Positions 59,670 to 64,000 of a stretch of DNA of 64,000 nt are shown here, one piece after another. The notes beneath the pieces are model-generated. The model did no database searches. It saw nothing but the letters and a program-made list of their open reading frames with translations, and was not told the origin of the DNA. This stretch comes from a bacterium HR33. Lineage in GTDB: Bacteria > Gemmatimonadota > Gemmatimonadetes > Gemmatimonadales > GWC2-71-9. Where the stretch lies: NCBI GenBank assembly GCA_002923375.1, contig BEIJ01000001.1:62001-126000 (forward strand), written 5' to 3'. Within the stretch, counting starts at the first letter, position 1. Every line of letters begins with the position of its first letter. The position numbers and the translations under genes are program-made.

Positions 59670-61235
59670 CTACCGCACCGTCCGGTCCAAACTGCGATAC
59701 TGCACCGCCTCGCTCACATGCACCGGCTCTATAAACCCACACTCGGCCAAATCGGCAATGGTCCGCGCAATCTTCAACACCCGATGATAAGCCCGAGCCG
59801 ACAAACCCAACCGCTGGATCGCAGTCCTCAGCAAAGCATCCGCCGAATCGCTCACCCGACAATAACGCCGCAAATCCCGAGGCGTCATGTGAGCATTGGC
59901 AAAAACCCCGGGCCGCCCGGCAAAGCGCTCCAACTGGATCCCCCGCGCCCGGTTCACCCGCTCCCGAATCGCCTCACTGGGCTCGCCGCTTCGCTCCACC
60001 GACAACTCCCGATACGGCACCGCCGGTACCTCGATGTGAATGTCCATCCGATCCAACAGCGGCCCCGAAACCCGCGACCGATACTGCTCCACCTCCACCG
60101 GAGTACAAGTGCAGCCGTGCACCGGATCCCCCCACCAACCGCAGGGACAGGGATTCATCGCCGCAGCCAGCATGAAACGAGCGGGATAACAGAGCGAAGA
60201 GGACGCCCGTGAAATCGTGACGAACCCGTCCTCCAACGGCTGCCGCAACACCTCCAGCACGTTGCGCCGAAATTCGGGCAACTCGTCCAAAAACAACACG
60301 CCCCCGTGCGCCAAGCTCACCTCCCCCGGACGGGGAAAGGAACCGCCGCCTATGAGCCCGGCATCGCTGATCGTATGATGCGGGGAGCGAAACGGCCGCA
60401 CCGTCACCAGCGAAGTCCCCGGCGGCAAGATCCCCGCCACGCTGTGAATCTTGGTGGTCTCCAACGCCTCGGCCAAAGACATCTCCGGCAATATCGTCGG
60501 CAACCGCCGCGCCAACATCGTCTTGCCCGAACCCGGAGGGCCGATCATCAAGAGATTGTGACCCCCGGCGGCCGCGATCTCGAGCGCGCGCTTCACGTGC
60601 TCCTGACCGCGCACTTCGGAAAAATCGACATCGTCCCGGACCGGCTTTCCAAAGAAAGTCCTCGGATCCACCCGAGCCTGGGGCAACGCTTTTCCCGCAC
60701 CGAAAAAGGCGGCCACGTCGGCCAGGGTGGAAGCTCCCAAGACCTCGATCCCGCTCACCACCCCGGCCTCCTGAAGATTGGCCACCGGGACTATCGCTCC
60801 CTTGAGACCGGCCTCCTTGGCCGCCAGCGCGATCGGCAGCGCCCCGCGCACCGGACGCACATCGCCTTCCAGACCCAACTCGCCGACTATCACATAATCG
60901 GATAGGGAGGGAACCCCGGGCGACGCCGCGCGCCCGGCAACACCGCCGTTCAACTGGCCCGTCGCCGCCAAAATCCCCAAGGCGATCGGCAGGTCGAAAG
61001 CTGAACCGTCCTTGCGAACGTCGGCCGGCGCCAGGTTTACGGTTATCTTTTTCAAAGGAAAGGCATAATCCGAATTGGCTATAGCCGCGCACACCCGCTC
61101 GCGCCCCTCCTTCACCGCCCCCTGGGGGAGCCCCACGGTGGAAAAAGACGGCAAGCCCGCAGCGATGTCGGTCTCTACCTCCACGAGGTAGGCGTCGATC
61201 CCCAAAACCGCAGCCGAACGCACCCGGGCCAGCAT
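59670..61235 (-). CDS. comM: YifB/ComM-family Mg-chelatase-like AAA ATPase
   Basis: A 521-residue protein. The N-terminal Lon-protease-like S5 fold (GIDAYLVEVETDIAAGLPSFSTVGLPQGAVKEGRERVCAA) precedes an AAA+ domain with Walker A IGPPGSGKTMLARRLPTILP, Walker B GVLFLDELPEF, and a C-terminal helical region (LSARAYHRVLKIARTIADL). FRSPHHTISDAGLIGGG and MNPCPCGWWGD are family signatures. ComM is a helicase that promotes branch migration in natural transformation. Confidence 0.93.
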   Translation of the reverse strand: MLARVRSAAVLGIDAYLVEVETDIAAGLPSFSTVGLPQGAVKEGRERVCAAIANSDYAFPLKKITVNLAPADVRKDGSAFDLPIALGILAATGQLNGGVAGRAASPGVPSLSDYVIVGELGLEGDVRPVRGALPIALAAKEAGLKGAIVPVANLQEAGVVSGIEVLGASTLADVAAFFGAGKALPQARVDPRTFFGKPVRDDVDFSEVRGQEHVKRALEIAAAGGHNLLMIGPPGSGKTMLARRLPTILPEMSLAEALETTKIHSVAGILPPGTSLVTVRPFRSPHHTISDAGLIGGGSFPRPGEVSLAHGGVLFLDELPEFRRNVLEVLRQPLEDGFVTISRASSSLCYPARFMLAAAMNPCPCGWWGDPVHGCTCTPVEVEQYRSRVSGPLLDRMDIHIEVPAVPYRELSVERSGEPSEAIRERVNRARGIQLERFAGRPGVFANAHMTPRDLRRYCRVSDSADALLRTAIQRLGLSARAYHRVLKIARTIADLAECGFIEPVHVSEAVQYRSLDRTVR

Positions 61236-61426
61236 GGGAACAAGTATGGGGAGCCGCGCGTGGAGAAGCGGGCGAAAAATTCTGCGGGCCGGATCTTTTC
61301 ATTGCGCGCTATTGCGCGGCGCGGACGATCATTGGGTGCCCGGCGGACAAACCTGATGCACGCCCTCAAGCGCGCTCTGCACCGCGCTCGCCGGCCGCGG
61401 CTACGCGCCGCCTTCAGCGCACTCGT

Positions 61427-61822
61427 TCAGGAAGGAATCAGCTCGAACCGTTCCCCGGTGGCTTTCCTGTACGCCGCAAAGCCGCGCCGGTCGGTGGTGA
61501 AAACGCGATTGCAATCCAGAACGTCCGAGAGAGTGACCAGCGTAGCGTCTGCAAAGTCCATCGGTAGATCGGCATAACGGCGCATGAGCACCGCGCAGTG
61601 GCGGTAGTGCTGCAGGCCGAGAGCAAGGATCGGTATCCTTGCCCTAAGAAGGAACTCCAGAGGGAGCACCGGCGCCCCGGAGACAAGGTGAGTGGCCTCA
61701 GTGAGGACGGCCTCGGTGGTGACGCACCGTCCGATCACCTCGGGCCACACCGCGGCCACGCGGTCATGCCACTCGTCCCTCCGGTTCAGCACCGCCACCA
61801 GAGGCCCCGTGTCGAGAATCAC
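61427..61822 (-). CDS. vapC: PIN-domain ribonuclease VapC
   Basis: A 131-residue toxin of a type II system. PIN acidic residues are in ILDTGPLVAVLNRRD (Asp), TTEAVLTEATHLV (Glu) and MDFADATLVTLSD (Asp), followed by FTTDRRGFAAYR. GTG at 61822 is used; the long open frame to 62347 is antisense noise upstream. It follows the antitoxin by 17 bases. Expected to cleave specific RNAs when released. Confidence 0.88.
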   Translation of the reverse strand: MILDTGPLVAVLNRRDEWHDRVAAVWPEVIGRCVTTEAVLTEATHLVSGAPVLPLEFLLRARIPILALGLQHYRHCAVLMRRYADLPMDFADATLVTLSDVLDCNRVFTTDRRGFAAYRKATGERFELIPS

Positions 61823-61839
61823 GTCGCGGCCCGACGCCG

Positions 61840-62100
61840 CTACTCCCGCCAGTTGTGCTCCCGAATTCGCCGCCTCATCTCGTCGGCCTCGAGCGCCGCT
61901 CGGTCTATCTCCACCGCGCCGACCAGCGGCGCCACCCTCTCCCAAGCACCCTCTCCTTCGACCGGCTCCCGCTCTTCCGCCAAATAGCGGGACAGCGCCT
62001 CGCGAACCACCTGCGACGCGGGAACGCCCCGCGCCCGAGCTCGCCGCCTCAAAGCGCGAGCCAATTTGGCCGGCAAACGGAGGGTGATCTGGTGAGACAC
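61840..62100 (-). CDS. vapB: Ribbon-helix-helix antitoxin paired with VapC
   Basis: About 86 residues: SHQITLRLPAKLARALRRRARARGVPASQVVREALSRYL is the DNA-binding RHH part, and the acidic C-terminal half (WERVAPLVGAVEIDRAALEADEMRRRIREHNW) should bind the toxin. GTG 62100 lies directly beside a palindrome that looks like its operator; ATG 62124, inside the palindrome region, is the alternative start. Neither has a clear SD. Confidence 0.75.
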   Translation of the reverse strand: MSHQITLRLPAKLARALRRRARARGVPASQVVREALSRYLAEEREPVEGEGAWERVAPLVGAVEIDRAALEADEMRRRIREHNWRE

Positions 62101-62122
62101 GCAATGCAATGTAATGCGTTGC
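62101..62122. promoter_or_regulatory. Palindromic operator upstream of the vapBC pair
   Basis: GCAATGCA-ATGTAA-TGCGTTGC is an inverted repeat with one mismatch per arm and is markedly A+T-rich for this genome. It adjoins the antitoxin start, the usual place for an RHH-antitoxin autoregulatory site. Confidence 0.6.
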
Positions 62123-62416
62123 ATTCAGCCACGCTAGACTCTCACTCGCCGCCACCCAAGAACCCCCGGGAAGAGCAACCGCTCCGGGAACACCCGCTCG
62201 ATGAGCCAACATATCAACGATCGTCGATAGGTGCCCACAGGGAGCCCCAAGCCAAATACCCGGACGATCGCCACAGTGAGGAACCCCCGGGCACCGGCTT
62301 CCGCTCGCCTCTGCGCGCGGAATCCAGAACCTGCTTCGGCCGCGCACCCGGCACCAGCCGCCACTACATTTCTCCGCCCGCCCGCGCTACATTAGACGCC
62401 GACTGTCGAGTAGGGC

Positions 62417-62430
62417 GCTCCTCGAGGAGC
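62417..62430. promoter_or_regulatory. 14-bp palindrome in the leader of the second EF-P gene
   Basis: GCTCCTCGAGGAGC is a perfect palindrome 45 bases before the efp start. With flanking GGG and CCC it could form a leader hairpin or serve as an operator. The rest of the 62123-62475 gap holds TACATT-like elements (near 62388) but no convincing gene. Confidence 0.4.
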
Positions 62431-62475
62431 CCCGCCTGATTCAAACCCAAACCAGCACAGGCTGTTTAGGAAAAG

Positions 62476-63039
62476 ATGCCGATTCCAGCTACCGGAATAC
62501 GCCGCGGCATGGCGATAGTATTCGACGGCGAACCGTGCCGCGTCATAGACTTCCACCACCACACGCCCGGAAACTTGAGGGCGATGGTCCAGACCAAGCT
62601 CCGCAAACTCAAAAGCGGAATCACCGTGGAACACCGCTTCCGGGCCAGCGACCAGGTGGACTTGGCCGACCTCGAAACCCACGAGCTGCAATTCCTCTAC
62701 CGCTCGGGGGACATCTACCACTTCATGAACACCGAAACCTACGAGCAACTGGTGATGGACGCCCAAACCCTGGGCGACGCCGCCCAGTGGATCACCGACG
62801 GCATGACCGTCACCGCGGAGTTCTTCGAAGGACAACCGATCGGGGTCCAGCTGCCCAGCGCCTTGGTCTTCGAAGTGGTGGAGACCGCACCCGCTCTAAA
62901 AGGGGCCACCAAGACCGCCTCCACCAAACCGGCTAAATTGGACAACGGCGTCACGGTCAACGTGCCGGAGTTCATCGAAACCGGAGACAAGATCCGGGTG
63001 AACCCCAATACGGGAGAATACCTCGACCGAGTAAAATAG
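62476..63039 (+). CDS. efp: Elongation factor P, paralogue 2 (Asn at the loop tip)
   Basis: A 187-residue EF-P: IRRGMAIVFDGEPCRVIDFHHHTPGNLRAMVQTKLRKLKSG, HRFRASDQVDLADLETHELQFLYRSGDIYHFMNTETYEQL, and a C-terminal ETGDKIRVNPNTGEYLDRV. The domain-I loop has Asn-Leu-Arg where E. coli has Lys34, so neither EpmA-type lysylation nor hypusination fits, and any modification must differ. It is followed by a strong intrinsic terminator and forms a pair with the EF-P at 40624. Confidence 0.93.
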   Translation: MPIPATGIRRGMAIVFDGEPCRVIDFHHHTPGNLRAMVQTKLRKLKSGITVEHRFRASDQVDLADLETHELQFLYRSGDIYHFMNTETYEQLVMDAQTLGDAAQWITDGMTVTAEFFEGQPIGVQLPSALVFEVVETAPALKGATKTASTKPAKLDNGVTVNVPEFIETGDKIRVNPNTGEYLDRVK

Positions 63040-63146
63040 CGCAGGCTTAGGGGGCCACCCGCGGGCGCAACACGCAACCGGAACGACTCGCGCCGCCTTC
63101 CCAAGGCCCGGCACCACTCCGCCGCTGCCTTTCGGAGGCGGCGAGC

Positions 63147-63173
63147 AGCGCGCCCCTAAGGGCGCGCTTTTTT
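63147..63173 (+). terminator. Rho-independent terminator after efp
   Basis: AGCGCGCCC-CTAA-GGGCGCGCT forms a nine-pair perfect stem with a four-base loop, followed directly by a run of six T (63168-63173). It lies ~110 bases after the efp stop and overlaps the 3' end of the convergent gene. Confidence 0.88.
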
Positions 63174-64000
63174 GTAACGATCCAGAAGCCGCCTTATCTC
63201 CTCGGCAAACGCGGTGTTCCCCGCCTCCGTGGCCAGGCGCAGCGCCTGCTCGAGCTGCATTATCGCCAGAGGGATTTCGCCTTTCAAAGCCAGCGCCCCG
63301 CCCATCGCGTAATGCGATACGGCGTCCGGCTTCAAGAGCAAAGCCTCCCGGTAATGCTCGATCGCCCCATCCACATCACCCGCCGCCAGCGCCGAATCGC
63401 CCATGGCCAACTCCCGGCTGGCCAGGAAAACGATCTCGTCGGCATGGCGCTTCCAGTTCACGTGGCGCTCCAAAATCTCCGCCTCTTCCTTGCTCTTGGG
63501 CAACAACTGCAAAACCAAATCCGCCATCTCGTCGGTCGAAAACGACCCGAACGTCACGCGCTTGGGAGGATTGTTGGGATTCCGCGGATTGTCCGAGGAA
63601 TTGTCGTACCGGTATCGCATCAGGAGCACCGTGCCCTTGGGAAGGCGAATCGGCTTGGCGTAGCGGTACTCGTCCTGCCAGTTGAAATCCCAGTCGTCTA
63701 TCCTCAGCAACCAGCGCATCCTCCCGTCAGGGAGCCGCGCCTGGGCGTGCATCTGGCGAGCCAGGAAGTGGGCGTGGGGATAGACTCCCAGCACCTCCAC
63801 ATCCACCGGCAGCTCGAAGGAATCTCTCACGATGTAATTCTTTTCCCCCGCCGGTATGTCGATCAGCTTGGTTCCCATCATGATCACCACCGGATGCCGC
63901 GTCGGCGGGCGAGAGGCGAAATAAAGACCCACCAGCGGTTTTACCTCGTAGGGTTCGCTGGCCGGGCGGAAATGGAGTTGGAGCACGATGTCGGACCCGG
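63156..64000 (-). CDS. Copper type II monooxygenase-like domain with TPR tail, 5' end outside window
   Basis: The frame is open to the window edge, so the start is not seen. The N-terminal visible part (GSDIVLQLHFRPASEPYEVKPLVGLYFA, VYPHAHFLARQMHAQARLPDG, DDWDFNWQDEYRYAKPIRLPKGTVLLMRYRYDNS) matches the C-terminal domain of ascorbate-dependent copper monooxygenase-like proteins. It keeps the copper HAH motif. The last ~80 residues are TPR-like (ALAAGDVDGAIEHYREALLLKPDAVSHYAMGGALALKG). Similar proteins are usually exported and carry c-type heme or thioredoxin domains further upstream. Confidence 0.75.
   Translation of the reverse strand, partial: GSDIVLQLHFRPASEPYEVKPLVGLYFASRPPTRHPVVIMMGTKLIDIPAGEKNYIVRDSFELPVDVEVLGVYPHAHFLARQMHAQARLPDGRMRWLLRIDDWDFNWQDEYRYAKPIRLPKGTVLLMRYRYDNSSDNPRNPNNPPKRVTFGSFSTDEMADLVLQLLPKSKEEAEILERHVNWKRHADEIVFLASRELAMGDSALAAGDVDGAIEHYREALLLKPDAVSHYAMGGALALKGEIPLAIMQLEQALRLATEAGNTAFAEEIRRLLDRYKKARP

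Noticed and set aside
62134-62364. 76-codon minus-strand frame in the gap before the second efp
   Set aside because: No SD, no recognisable motif, and Arg/Gly-rich composition; not supported as a gene.

Overview
This is a 64 kb, GC-rich, gene-dense stretch of a diderm bacterial chromosome. LolA, Lnt, MCE/Mla genes, many lipoproteins, small outer-membrane-like proteins and a FlgD/type-IX-like C-terminal domain show an outer membrane. The mix of UPF0182, six-bladed beta-propeller lipoproteins with an N-terminal CPxC motif, a LigD/Ku pair and AraC-like regulators points to Gemmatimonadota or a close relative. That placement is an inference from gene content and was not tested by phylogeny.

Layout. 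0-3.8 kb: the end of a secreted protein, then an operon of an MBL hydrolase, DAHP synthase (aroF), lolA and a DUF72 gene. 3.8-9.1 kb: a secreted amidohydrolase and a divergent ligD/ku end-joining pair. 9.1-15 kb: a MerR-TPR protein, then a minus-strand operon rpmE-prfA-prmC-ylbF-like-ctp-DUF2520. 15-21.8 kb: a CRP-like regulator followed by a perfect CRP-type operator, an MBL hydrolase, a CsgG-like protein, an MCE lipid-transport operon (mlaE, an mlaF-like gene without ATPase motifs, mlaD) and a GAF/HD-GYP protein. 35.1-21.8 kb (minus): a long co-directional run larE-thpR-membrane protein-NtrC-like regulator-aldehyde dehydrogenase-small gene-sigma factor-rimO-hemL-spoIID-outer membrane protein-Gfo/Idh-lnt, with many 1-4 base stop/start overlaps. 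35.2-46.4 kb: M14-like deacylase, CPBP protease, a small lipoprotein, UPF0182, a first EF-P, a YtcJ-like amidohydrolase and a kinase/PLP-lyase fusion.

From 46.4 to 59.6 kb the sequence changes character. It holds a kup remnant, a membrane pyrophosphatase gene (hppA) that has lost its catalytic segment, a mosaic of duplicated fragments of a cytochrome c peroxidase gene and an AraC-like gene, truncated outer-membrane and beta-propeller genes, a secreted-protein gene with an internal stop, a 21-bp repeat array, and an AbiEii-type toxin module that cuts off a vapBC pair. Intact secreted and redox genes lie among these remnants. This is an accessory and decaying region, although some lesions could be assembly errors. 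59.6-64 kb returns to core genes: yifB/comM, a vapBC pair with a palindromic operator, a second EF-P with a clear terminator, and the end of a copper-monooxygenase-like/TPR protein.

The most unusual candidate is the MCE operon, whose ATPase subunit keeps the family's overall fold pattern but has no intact Walker A, Q-loop, signature, Walker B or H-loop residues. No rRNA, tRNA, CRISPR array or complete insertion sequence was found.
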